DNA from: Algoriphagus alkaliphilus
Lineage (GTDB): Bacteria; Bacteroidota; Bacteroidia; Cytophagales; Cyclobacteriaceae
Assembly (NCBI RefSeq): GCF_900103735.1
Contig: NZ_FMXE01000030.1
Coordinates: forward strand, 1 to 63,817
DNA length: 63,817 bases
Reading direction: 5' to 3'
The position numbers and the translations under genes were made by a program. Below the pieces are notes generated by a model. The model did not search any database. It was not told the DNA's origin and was given only the letters and a program-made list of their open reading frames with translations. How positions within the stretch are numbered: position 1 is the first letter of the stretch; every line of letters begins with the position of its first letter. Below, in pieces: positions 52,677-61,248 of the stretch.

Positions 52677-53723
52677 TTAATTTCCCAACAAGATACTCAA
52701 AGCCCTGGTCAATGCACGGTCTGTGCCTTCTGACACTTCTCCGGGAGTATTCGCTATCAATTCGTCCGGCTCCAGTCCGATTCCCTCATAGCTATTGCCA
52801 TTTTGGTCTCTGAAATCACCCGTGCTCATGGCGACAATCCAGCCGTTTGGAAGCTCCCACTTTGGATTATCCGAAAATGCCCCATACGTAAAGTTACCGA
52901 TGATTTCAACGGTTTCGTTTTGCCGCATAGCCAGGGTAAATGTCTCCCCTGCACTGCCTGTCCCCCGATCCGTTAGCAAAACCACCGGCTTGGTATAGGC
53001 CCCTGATTTGGGATTTACTTCCCAAAGAATCCAGTTGGAAAAATCAGCGGGTTTTGCACTTTGTTTGAAGCGGGTTTTCATATAGAGCTTTGTTTCTTTG
53101 GCAAAAAAGCTAGCAACAACCTGAGCGGATCGATCGTCTCCTCCCTCGATTCCCCGGGCATCCAGGATCAATTCATCCGTATTAGCCAATTCCGCCAAAG
53201 CAGTTTTCACATGTTTCTCATAAAAACCGGGAGCTTCTCCCAAATGATCCAGATACAGGTATCCAATATTGGTATTTTTAAATCTTCCAAAGAGTACCAA
53301 GGGATTTTCTGTGGGACCAAAAAAAGTTTCCTCTGAAAGATGTTCCCGGATCAGATCCAGATCAAAAGTACCCTCGGGATAACTCGGCCCACTGTCAAAG
53401 CGACGAAACCCCGGATTGGGCTTGACAAGCCACACATGTCCGTCATTTAGTCTGGAAAGCATTTCGGAACATACGTCAAAGAGCTCATCATCGCTCATTT
53501 GATTGCTTACTTGTCCAGAAAACTCCGCATGGATTTCTTCCCAATCCAACTGCTTGACTTCAAAAAGCCCATAGTGGTCATTAAACGTTGACCATAGGTA
53601 TTCGAAGGTCGAAATCGGGATTCGGCTGGGTTCTTTTCCCAGCATCAGTTCGTTACATGATACTAGCCCGAGTCCATAGACAAGCAGGCTGGTGAAAAAA
53701 GAAGTTTTGATAAATCGGTTCAT
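52677..53723 (-). CDS. S41 family peptidase-like lipoprotein
   Basis: A 348-residue lipoprotein (lipobox GLVSC, Cys23). The N-terminal helical part (FEYLWSTFNDHYGLFE, LSRLNDGHVWLV) is the usual start of C-terminal-processing (tail-specific) peptidases. The catalytic block reads VLLTDRGTGSAGETFTLAMRQ with the nucleophile Ser, and IGNFTYGAFSDNP follows. No PDZ domain is evident between them. It should cleave proteins at their C-termini in the envelope. The next genes upstream are a beta-rich exported protein and a decayed S41 paralog. Confidence 0.88.
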   Translation of the reverse strand: MNRFIKTSFFTSLLVYGLGLVSCNELMLGKEPSRIPISTFEYLWSTFNDHYGLFEVKQLDWEEIHAEFSGQVSNQMSDDELFDVCSEMLSRLNDGHVWLVKPNPGFRRFDSGPSYPEGTFDLDLIREHLSEETFFGPTENPLVLFGRFKNTNIGYLYLDHLGEAPGFYEKHVKTALAELANTDELILDARGIEGGDDRSAQVVASFFAKETKLYMKTRFKQSAKPADFSNWILWEVNPKSGAYTKPVVLLTDRGTGSAGETFTLAMRQNETVEIIGNFTYGAFSDNPKWELPNGWIVAMSTGDFRDQNGNSYEGIGLEPDELIANTPGEVSEGTDRALTRALSILLGN

Positions 53724-53729
53724 TGCGTA

Positions 53730-54563
53730 TTAGTTGATGTGGGAAAATTGAAAATGATACACCCATGAAAGTCCAAGTTCATGATTGGTCTTTTTGATGG
53801 GCTGGGGTTTGGAATAATGCATCCAGTCATAGGCATAATTTAGCTCAAGACTGCTTCGATGGGCCAAGCGATACCGATAGGCTACCCGGATTTCGGGTTG
53901 CTGCAGCTCATGGGCAGTGGTCACCGTGCTTTCCTTCAAAAAGGTCTTGAATTGTGATTTTTCAGGTTGTGAGACCACATTGCTGTAGGGCATTCTGGCG
54001 ATGATGGAAATAATAGGAAGTTGGACATCTCCTATTATCTGATGTCTAGTGCCAAGTTTCACCAAGTGTGTATAGCGAATGGCCAAGCCCAACTGGTTCA
54101 TCGCCCAGGTATTCATTGCTAAGCCATCTGCATAATGAACTTGGTCCCTAAGACTGATGCCCAAGTAGGACTCGAGGTTTTCTCTTTGGCTCAGACTACG
54201 TTGGTAGCCGGCTCTGATCTCACCAAAATATTGGGAAGGAATGAGAAGAAAGCCTCCTCCGCCCTCTTCAAACTGAAATTCCCGCTCTCCCAAGGCTGGA
54301 GCACGCATGGATCCGGTTTTGGCTTCCAGACCAAACTCCCAGCGATTATGTCCTTTCATCCGTTTATAGTCCAGATTCAATCCATTGTAGTCGGTGAAAT
54401 ATATCATCGGTGAGGCCTGCAGGTCGTGCAATTTTTGCGTTCCTCTGAGGTAAGTGACGGTTAATTCTGCCCCCGGATTTTCTTTTTGAGTTTGTGAAAA
54501 TCCAAGGATGGTTCCTCCAAGCAAGCATCCCGCTGCCAGTAGGCTTTTGAATAATTTGTTCAT
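53730..54563 (-). CDS. Exported beta-rich protein, possible outer-membrane barrel
   Basis: A 277-residue protein from ATG 54563 (signal peptide MNKLFKSLLAAGCLLGGTILGFSQ); the 17-residue longer frame is less likely. Strand-like alternations (AELTVTYLRG, WEFGLEAKTG, EIRAGYQRSL, SLELNYAYDWMHYSK) and the terminal LGLSWVYHFQFSHIN suggest an outer-membrane barrel. It lies between two S41 genes (gaps of 10 and 6 bases), so all three were one operon. No family name can be given. Confidence 0.65.
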   Translation of the reverse strand: MNKLFKSLLAAGCLLGGTILGFSQTQKENPGAELTVTYLRGTQKLHDLQASPMIYFTDYNGLNLDYKRMKGHNRWEFGLEAKTGSMRAPALGEREFQFEEGGGGFLLIPSQYFGEIRAGYQRSLSQRENLESYLGISLRDQVHYADGLAMNTWAMNQLGLAIRYTHLVKLGTRHQIIGDVQLPIISIIARMPYSNVVSQPEKSQFKTFLKESTVTTAHELQQPEIRVAYRYRLAHRSSLELNYAYDWMHYSKPQPIKKTNHELGLSWVYHFQFSHIN

Positions 54564-54573
54564 AGTTGTGGAT

Positions 54574-55973
54574 TTAGTGATTAGGTCTGACGACCAATTC
54601 AAGCGCTTTTTCAAAAATCGGATCCTTGCCTGATTCTATGTCCTCTGCCGTAGGACTCACCAAATGCTCCGGGATGATCCCCCGGTCTTTAGGCATGGCT
54701 GGATTAAGATTTGCCACATGGAATCCCAGTCTGGGAATGCCCAGATCAATCTTGGAATGAGGCAAGGTAACAATGGTGAAAAATCCGCTGCTGTTTACCT
54801 CAGCTCCTCCGGCAGTCTCTTCCCCTACCAAGTGGGCCCGTCTGCCTGCACGCGTGCAGCAAACTCCGTGGTCACGGAGAAACTTTGTCCATCCAGCAAG
54901 ACGATGAGATTTCCGTCGAATCGATTTTTGTGCGGGGTGTAAGTTTTCAGACCGGGAGCCTTAGTGAAGTGGACTTTTCCGTTTTTTTCTTTTGAAAAAG
55001 AATTCAATAGCCGGAAGACTTTTGAGGTTTGGGTTGGATAGGGTGTTTTTTGATTTTTACTGGTCTTGACAAAGTCGTAGTACTCAAACTTGTCCTGCGC
55101 GAGATAGCTGTAAAGTTCGATTCCCAGCTTTTCAAACCCTCCTTCATTTCCACGCAAATCGAGAATGAGGTTGCTGATGTTGGCATCCTTAAGTGATTCA
55201 AAAGAGTTTTTCAAAAACTGCTTGAAATTCGGCTCATGCTTGTAGGAAAAAAAACGGTTGATTTTCATAATTCCCGTCCACCCGTTGGTCATCCGAAAAG
55301 AAAATGGCTGGTCTTCTGAGGGGTAATTTGCCTCAATTTGGCTTTTTTCGACACCTTTTCCAGTCCAGATCAGGCTTTTGCCTTGGTGGACAAGCGCTAC
55401 TTCATAGAGGTTTGACACCCCATACTCCAAGGCAAATTGGGCTGAAAAGAACCGATTGAGCTAATATCTTTTACCTCCCTCACTATTCCCATCTCCGAAG
55501 GTCAGGTTTTTCCAGATCGAGGCTCGGATTGATGCGATTGACCGACCATTGATGCTGACCACCTCGGCAAGTACTGGGATTGATTCGTTTGAAAAATGCC
55601 CCAACACGCTCACTTTTTCGGCCTCGAAATAGAGCCTCAACGGAAACAGATCCGATTCAAAAACTCCATAATGCTGATCTTCTCCTTGAATGATCCATTT
55701 GAGGTGGCCATCCTTCAAGGCTGCCACTGCAGGCAGCATGGTTTTATAAAACTCCAACTGATTCCTCGGTTGATGAAGTTGGCTTTTTATTTCTGAAAAG
55801 ATATCTTCAAAAGACGCCGCATCTGTATATCGGTACATTTCCGGATGGAAACGCTCCAAGGCATCACGGAAGACTTCCATGTCCCCCTTCAGGTGTTCGG
55901 GCTGCAATGTTTGTGCATGGGAAAAAGGCAAAAGTGTCTCTAATGCCAATATTAGGGTAAATAATTTATTCAT
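54574..55973 (-). pseudogene. Decayed S41 peptidase gene (nonsense plus frameshift)
   Basis: From ATG 55973 (signal peptide MNKLFTLILALETLLPFSHAQ) the frame runs to a TAG at 55461-55463. It continues in the same frame (LNRFFSAQFALEYGVSN) to about 54831, where one base is missing (RVQADGP|LVGEETAGG), and finishes at 54574. Domains: an N-terminal helical part with LKDGHLKWI, a PDZ-like middle with VSINGRSIASI, and an S41 core with LDLRGNEGGF and DGQSFSVTTEFAARV (nucleophile Ser). The product is therefore cut before the active site. The TAG could come from CAG. The neighbouring S41 lipoprotein at 52677 is intact and may have taken over. Confidence 0.82.
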
Positions 55974-56132
55974 TGACTTTTGGATTAAGTGCAAATTACT
56001 TTCTTGCTTTCTATCCCCTAGATGAAGAAGCAGGAGATCAGGTTGCCTCATGGTCAGCCACATATTCATGTGATTTAGAGGGAATGGAAGAGTCAAGATG
56101 TCAGCGAATCCCCTATTTTTAGGTAGTCAAAC

Positions 56133-59129
56133 ATGAAAAAGCTACTTTTCCTCGGACTTCTACTATTCGTTGCAATGTCGCTTGTGGCGGAGACCAAGCG
56201 CTTTTTTGTCAATCGATTTGGCTTGGCAGAAGGGCTTTCTGCCAATCAGGTACTGACCATTCACCAGGATCACAACCGTTTTCTTTGGATCGGGACTCCG
56301 AATGGCCTGCAGCGATTCGATGGTCGTAAGTTTATGACTTACCAGATCAAAATTGACGGCGTCACTCAGCCCAGCCTTCCTGTCTATGAAATTCAAGAGG
56401 ATGAATCCGGCAAAATGTGGCTCCGAGTGGGCCAGGAATATGGGATCTATGTTCCCGAAACGGAGCAGTTTACGCCCTTTTCTTTTGAAAAAAATCGGGG
56501 CTCGACCCTAGATGAAGTTCTCTGGATGGATAGAAAGGGAAATGTATTTGTGGTGTTAAAAGGGCATAAAATCCTTTGGTTAAATCCCAAAACAGGTCTG
56601 ATCAGTGATCAAAATTCTTTGATCAAGATTCCCGACGGATGGCGTCCTAACTCTGTTTTTGAGGATGTTGACGGGCGATATTGGGTGAGTTGCATTGAGG
56701 GGATTGCGGTCTATGATCCTGAGCTAATGGAGATTTTCACTTCTGCCTATAACCCTTTAAAGTTGGAAATCCTGAACCGTCCTGATTTTGGATATGTGGT
56801 CAATACCTATGTGGATGGACAGGGTTTGATCTGGGTCAACTATTGGGCTCCCGATGAGTTTCTCTTGTCTTACAACCCAAAAACCAAAATCTGGAAAAAT
56901 CACAAATCGGAGATTGACCCGGGAAATGACAACTACCAAGAGGCATATGGGATGATCGTACTTCCGGGGGATCGTGTATGGCGCTATGGAATTCAGACTT
57001 TGGCAGATTTTGACCGATCCTCAGGTAAGTTTAATAAATTGGTCCAGTCTGATCTGAACTTTGACAAAATTACTCAGGCGGTGTGGGATGTTTCCGGAGG
57101 GATATGGTTGGGGACAGATCAGGGCTTGTATTTTTTGCATTTTGAGACACCTGACATCTATTTCCAGAAGTTGGACACAGGTGATGGCAATAATGAATTA
57201 CAGGCAATCCGAGAGATTATTTACCAAGGGGATACTACCATTTGGGTGGGAAGCTGGGGGAAAGGTCTTCGGCTTTTCAAACCTCAAACAGGTGAACTAA
57301 ACTCAAGTTGGCTTCAACATAATCAACCCAAATCTGTCGAATTCCGACAGGTATGGGATTTACACTATGATGAAAAAAGAGGATTGATCTGGGTAGGCCT
57401 CCAGTTTGGAAATCTTCAGATAGTCGATTTGAAAACAAAAAAGTCTACCTGGATTCGTCCTGATGCTTTTGATGGGTCCACCATCCGTACCATTACCGAG
57501 GATGCTCAGGGTCACCTTTGGTTTGGCACCCAACGAGGGGGGATCGTTCGTTACTCCGGAGGAGGGCTGGATTTGACAGGGTTTCAACGAATCAGAAATT
57601 TGGGCGGAATTATCCCCAAGCTGATCGTAAGTAAAGACCAGAAGTTGTGGGTGACCACCGTACACGATGGCGTGTATGTTTTGGACCTGGAAGAAGGGAA
57701 GGTATTGATGCACCTCGATCAGACCATTCTCAGCTCCAATAAAATCGAGAAAATTTATCAGCTCAACGACAGTATTTTTCTGATGGGTTTCGAGCTACTC
57801 AATAAATACAATGTCTTGACGGGGAAAAATCAGGTGTTTTCCTACTCCGACGGTATGGTAAGCAATGTCATCTCACATATCGAGTCGGATAAGTCCGGGC
57901 TGGTTTGGATTTATACCCCAAATGGTATGACCAGATTTGATGCGCTGAGCAATTCGTTTTCTTCCTTTGGGAAAAACCATTTTTTCTATCAGCTTCCAAG
58001 TGACGGATATTCCGGGACCAGATTTTCAGATGGGCAACTGGCTTTTGTGAGTAATAATGCAATTCTGATATTTGATCCGTTGCAGTTTGACCGCAATTTA
58101 CCACCACCGAGACCCACCATCACAGGAGTTTCTCTTTTTGGAAAGTATGTAGGTGACGGGACGATTGAAAACTCAAAAAAGAAATTCGATTCGTTTCAAA
58201 ATACCATCGCCTTCGATTTCAACTTACTCAATTTCCCGATTCAGGACAGGTTTGTATATTTCTATCGTCTCGTGGGGGCCGATCCCAACTGGATTCAGGC
58301 CAAATCCGATTTTCAGGCCGAATATTCCCTACTTCCGCCCGGTGACTACCGCTTTGAAGTGAGAGCAGGCAATGAGTTTGGTTTTTTTTCGGAGGCAGCT
58401 GGATATGATTTTGAGATTCGGCCCAGTCTGGTTCAGACTTGGTGGTTCAAGGCCCTCATGGGCCTGATCTTTTTGGGGATTATAGGCTTAATCTACCGAT
58501 TGCATGTCAACAGGATTTTGGCCGTGGTCAAACTCCGAAGCCGACTTGCCCGTGACCTTCACGATGATATGGGATCTACGCTCAGCACGATTAATATCCT
58601 GAGTTCAATGGCTAAAACCAAACTTGGAACGGATCCTGCCAAATCGAGCGAATACATCTCAAAAATCTCCGAAAACAGCCAGCGAATGATGGAGGCCATG
58701 GATGATATCGTCTGGAGCATTAAGCCACAGAATGATTCCATGGAGAAACTCATCGCCAGAATGCGTGAATTTGCAAATCAGGTGCTGGAGAGTAAGGATA
58801 TTCTGTTTTCCATGGAAATCGATGATCGGGTGCTGGGGATGAAACTGAGTATGGATGCCAGGCGTGACTTGTTTTTGATTTTCAAGGAGGGGATCAATAA
58901 CGCCGCCAAATATTCCGGAGCATCACGGGTATTTATTTCCTTTGGTCTGGATGGACGCTTTTTCACTATGAGGATTCGGGATTATGGAAAAGGCTTTGAT
59001 CTGAAGGATCTGGAGGAAGGAAACGGCCTGGAAAACATGAAGAAAAGAGCAATTAATCTTCAGGGAAATCTGGAAATAAAAACAGAACCCGGTCAAGGCA
59101 CCGAATTGGTTCTCAAAGTAAACCTATGA
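56133..59129 (+). CDS. Sensor histidine kinase with Reg_prop/Y_Y_Y sensor (no receiver)
   Basis: A 998-residue membrane kinase. Signal peptide, then about 620 residues of propeller repeats (DHNRFLWIGTPNGLQRFDG, DGQGLIWVNYW, DAQGHLWFGTQRGGIVRY), then the Y_Y_Y domain (about 670-760, AEYSLLPPGDYRFEVRA). One membrane helix (WWFKALMGLIFLGIIGLIY) follows, then a HisKA_3 helix with LARDLHDDMGSTLS (phospho-acceptor His810). The HATPase domain has KEGINNAAKYS, RDYGKGFD and GNGLENM. It is like the hybrid sensors that read glycans in Bacteroidota but lacks the fused receiver and AraC domains. The response regulator is the separate gene at 59205. Confidence 0.93.
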   Translation: MKKLLFLGLLLFVAMSLVAETKRFFVNRFGLAEGLSANQVLTIHQDHNRFLWIGTPNGLQRFDGRKFMTYQIKIDGVTQPSLPVYEIQEDESGKMWLRVGQEYGIYVPETEQFTPFSFEKNRGSTLDEVLWMDRKGNVFVVLKGHKILWLNPKTGLISDQNSLIKIPDGWRPNSVFEDVDGRYWVSCIEGIAVYDPELMEIFTSAYNPLKLEILNRPDFGYVVNTYVDGQGLIWVNYWAPDEFLLSYNPKTKIWKNHKSEIDPGNDNYQEAYGMIVLPGDRVWRYGIQTLADFDRSSGKFNKLVQSDLNFDKITQAVWDVSGGIWLGTDQGLYFLHFETPDIYFQKLDTGDGNNELQAIREIIYQGDTTIWVGSWGKGLRLFKPQTGELNSSWLQHNQPKSVEFRQVWDLHYDEKRGLIWVGLQFGNLQIVDLKTKKSTWIRPDAFDGSTIRTITEDAQGHLWFGTQRGGIVRYSGGGLDLTGFQRIRNLGGIIPKLIVSKDQKLWVTTVHDGVYVLDLEEGKVLMHLDQTILSSNKIEKIYQLNDSIFLMGFELLNKYNVLTGKNQVFSYSDGMVSNVISHIESDKSGLVWIYTPNGMTRFDALSNSFSSFGKNHFFYQLPSDGYSGTRFSDGQLAFVSNNAILIFDPLQFDRNLPPPRPTITGVSLFGKYVGDGTIENSKKKFDSFQNTIAFDFNLLNFPIQDRFVYFYRLVGADPNWIQAKSDFQAEYSLLPPGDYRFEVRAGNEFGFFSEAAGYDFEIRPSLVQTWWFKALMGLIFLGIIGLIYRLHVNRILAVVKLRSRLARDLHDDMGSTLSTINILSSMAKTKLGTDPAKSSEYISKISENSQRMMEAMDDIVWSIKPQNDSMEKLIARMREFANQVLESKDILFSMEIDDRVLGMKLSMDARRDLFLIFKEGINNAAKYSGASRVFISFGLDGRFFTMRIRDYGKGFDLKDLEEGNGLENMKKRAINLQGNLEIKTEPGQGTELVLKVNL

Positions 59130-59150
59130 CAAAACCACTTCATTATGTGA

Positions 59151-59181
59151 TTGATGGCCATATGGCCGAAAGTTAATTTTG
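59151..59181 (+). promoter_or_regulatory. Internal promoter of the response regulator gene
   Basis: TTG (59151-59153) and TAATTTTG (59174-59181) lie 20 bases apart, matching the phylum consensus. A start about 17 bases before ATG 59205 lets the regulator be made apart from its kinase. Confidence 0.55.
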
Positions 59182-59204
59182 TATGGCTAAACTCCCCAAT
59201 TTCT

Positions 59205-59837
59205 ATGATTAAGCTCCTGATTTACGAAGACAATCCCCAACTCCGAGAGGGTCTGACCATGCTGATCGATGGCAGCGAAGGATTTAGCGTGTTGGCATCA
59301 TTCAAAAACTGCGCAAACGTGGCCCATGAGATTAAGACTTTTCGCCCCAATGTGGTACTGATGGATATCGATATGCCTGGTGTCAATGGCCTGGAAGGAC
59401 TGAAAATCATCCGGCAAACCGACGACCAGGTGAAGGTACTGATGTTGACTGTATTTGACGACCACCAAAATATCTTTGATGCCTTGAAAAGCGGAGCAAA
59501 TGGCTATATCCTGAAAAAGACCCCTCCGGCCAAACTCCTCGAATACATCGAAGAAGCCTCCACAGGCGGAGCTCCGATGACTTCTTCGGTTGCCGCCCAA
59601 GTATTGAAAATGTTTTCCCAGATCCAGCCTGCCGTCGAAAATGACTACAACCTTACCGACCGGGAAAAAGAAGTGCTGCAGTGGCTGGTGAATGGATATT
59701 CCTATAAAATGATCGCTTCGGAAATGTTTATTGCCATGGATACGGTACGGTCCCATATCAAAAAGATTTACGAGAAGCTTCATGTCAATTCCAAAAGTGA
59801 AGCTGTAGCAAAGGCATTTAGGGACAAGATTATTTAA
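59205..59837 (+). CDS. LuxR/NarL-type response regulator
   Basis: A 210-residue protein from ATG 59205 (MIKLLIYEDNPQLREG); an earlier frame start at 59151 is in the promoter. The receiver domain has the acidic pair ED at 8-9, phospho-acceptor Asp54 (VLMDIDMPG), Thr (MLTVFD) and Lys (LKKTPPA). The LuxR helix-turn-helix is at about 150-205 (LTDREKEVLQWLVNGYSYKMIASEMF, TVRSHIKKIYEKL). It is the partner of the kinase just upstream (75 bases). Its targets are unknown; the sigma factor and peptide downstream are candidates by position only. Confidence 0.94.
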   Translation: MIKLLIYEDNPQLREGLTMLIDGSEGFSVLASFKNCANVAHEIKTFRPNVVLMDIDMPGVNGLEGLKIIRQTDDQVKVLMLTVFDDHQNIFDALKSGANGYILKKTPPAKLLEYIEEASTGGAPMTSSVAAQVLKMFSQIQPAVENDYNLTDREKEVLQWLVNGYSYKMIASEMFIAMDTVRSHIKKIYEKLHVNSKSEAVAKAFRDKII

Positions 59838-59870
59838 CACGAATGATATCTTAGGATCCGATTCATATCC

Positions 59871-59912
59871 AGACCTTCCAGCTTTTCAAAAAGCTGGAAG
59901 GTCTCCTTTTTT
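59871..59912 (+). terminator. Strong hairpin terminator
   Basis: AGACCTTCCAGCTTTT pairs with AAGCTGGAAGGTCT, followed by CCTTTTTTTTT. It ends the two-component transcript. Confidence 0.85.
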
Positions 59913-60040
59913 TTTCCCATTCCGACTCACATCTTTTTGACTTATTGAGCCTATACCCTTCTAATTTCCACCCATTTATGTGATTTACGGGTGATGATAA
60001 TTGAGGCAACTTTGTCCTGTAATTATTGATAATCAAGACT

Positions 60041-60211
60041 ATGAAAACTTTTTGGAAAATCACTTTGATGCTTTGGGCATTGACAGTCTGTATTGGGGGA
60101 CAGGACTCCAATTCTTCCCATTCAGTTGCAAAGGATCAACAGATTTTGGCCGAAAAAACCACACATTCATGTGAGGTAAAAGAGGCATCTCAACCCAGGC
60201 AAAAAGCGTGA
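60041..60211 (+). CDS. Small exported peptide, hypothetical
   Basis: A 56-residue frame from ATG 60041. Basic start and hydrophobic core (MKTFWKITLMLWALTVC), with Cys17 in a possible lipobox ALTVC, then a polar tail (GGQDSNSSHS, QILAEKTTHSCEVKE). It sits 66 bases before the ECF sigma factor gene and in the same direction. Small lipopeptides of this size can be real in this phylum, but no family is recognised and chance cannot be ruled out. Confidence 0.4.
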   Translation: MKTFWKITLMLWALTVCIGGQDSNSSHSVAKDQQILAEKTTHSCEVKEASQPRQKA

Positions 60212-60277
60212 AAACGCTATCAGCCAAAGCCCTTTTGAAAATGACACCAACTTTTGAAAACTATCCAACTATCTATT

Positions 60278-60859
60278 ATGAAAACTACTTTGGCAAACCG
60301 GCAATCCACTGCTTCTTATTCCCCATTACCTATTGACCAGCTTTTTTTAGGCTGTTTGGCTCAGAATCCCCGGACTCAGCGAGAACTTTTTGACAGGCTC
60401 TACCCCAAAATGTTGGGGATTTGCCTGCGATATATGAAGAATTCCGCTGCAGCCGAGGATGTACTTCTCGTGGCTTTCCGAAAGGTTTTCGACCGGATCG
60501 GACAGTTTCGGCAGACAGGGAGCTTCTTGGGCTGGATCAGGAGAATTGTAGTCAACGAATGTCTCATGGCTTTGGAAAAAGAGGCTCACTGGAAAAACCA
60601 AACTGACCTTGACAAAATAAACTCTCCCGCGAATCAGGCTGGGCCTGAGGATCCGCTTCATTGGGAAGACTTACTCAAGACCATGCAGCTTTTACCGATG
60701 GGGTATCGCCGTGTATTTGAGCTGTTTGTATTGGAGGGACTGAGCCACGAAGAGATTGGAAAGCGTCTGTGTATTTCAGAGAACACGTCCAAATCACAAT
60801 TGAGCCGTGCTCGTGTACAGCTACAGCGGTTGCTGCAATTGGGTCCAAGACAGAATTGA
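60278..60859 (+). CDS. ECF-type RNA polymerase sigma factor
   Basis: A 193-residue sigma-70 protein from ATG 60278 (a TTG eight codons earlier is also possible). Region 2 is RELFDRLYPKMLGICLRYMKNSAAAEDVLLVAFRKVFDRI, FRQTGSFLGWIRRIVVNECL follows, and region 4 is LPMGYRRVFELFVLEGLSHEEIGKRLCISENTSKSQLSRAR. The DNA-recognition helix of region 4 is intact. No anti-sigma factor or TonB-linked gene follows, which is unusual; downstream are 390 bases without a gene. It may be controlled by its own level, or by the nearby two-component system. Confidence 0.9.
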   Translation: MKTTLANRQSTASYSPLPIDQLFLGCLAQNPRTQRELFDRLYPKMLGICLRYMKNSAAAEDVLLVAFRKVFDRIGQFRQTGSFLGWIRRIVVNECLMALEKEAHWKNQTDLDKINSPANQAGPEDPLHWEDLLKTMQLLPMGYRRVFELFVLEGLSHEEIGKRLCISENTSKSQLSRARVQLQRLLQLGPRQN

Positions 60860-60899
60860 ATTGGGCAATAAGCCATACTTTTTTAGCTTTTAATTTTTG

Positions 60900-60930
60900 A
60901 TCCGAGGACTTTGTTTTGGAGTTCTCGGAT
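60900..60930 (+). terminator. Hairpin terminator after the sigma factor gene
   Basis: ATCCGAGGACT pairs with AGTTCTCGGAT with one mismatch over a TTGTTTTGG loop, followed by TTTAC. It fits the end of the sigma factor transcript. Confidence 0.5.
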
Positions 60931-61065
60931 TTACTATTTGTGGGCTTTTGAATTGTTTGTGGGATTTTAAAAAATGGATTTAAACTTGTTAAACCGCATG
61001 GAGATGTAGGCCACCCAGCTTTCCGTAGCTAAAGGATCTTTCTTTGCATTCAAAATTGGGCAATG

Positions 61066-61122
61066 TCAATTTCCCGCAGATTATCGCAGAAAAAGTCGCG
61101 GATTTGCGCGGATTTTACAGGA
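61066..61122. repeat. CGCAGAT/CGCGGAT intergenic repeat
   Basis: CCCGCAGATTATCGCAGA followed by AGTCGCGGATTTGCGCGGAT is a tandem-like set of CGCAGAT/CGCGGAT words, a type often seen between genes in this phylum. It resembles the CACAGAT words at 45871 and 46601. Confidence 0.4.
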
Positions 61123-61197
61123 CAGGGGAGATTCAAAGACTAGCCTCTCTTTATCAGTCTAGGGACTCAATGAAAAATTCGGACCCTGGAATTTTTC

Positions 61198-61232
61198 AAA
61201 AAAAATGCCCCTGCCCGAAGGCAGAGGCGTGG
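61198..61232 (-). terminator. Terminator of the PKD/beta-helix lipoprotein gene
   Basis: On the minus strand GCCTCTGCC, TTCG and GGCAGGGGC are followed by ATTTTTTTT. It lies 17 bases beyond the stop codon at 61249. Confidence 0.8.
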
Positions 61233-61248
61233 TAAAAAAAATTCAAAT

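Larger units (their letters stand above)
60860..61248. other. Gene-free spacer with hairpins and repeat
   Basis: No gene seen. The spacer holds a terminator-like hairpin at 60900-60930, a CGCAGATTATCGCAGA / CGCGGATTTGCGCGG repeat at about 61073-61115, and a minus-strand terminator at 61198-61232. Confidence 0.5.
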
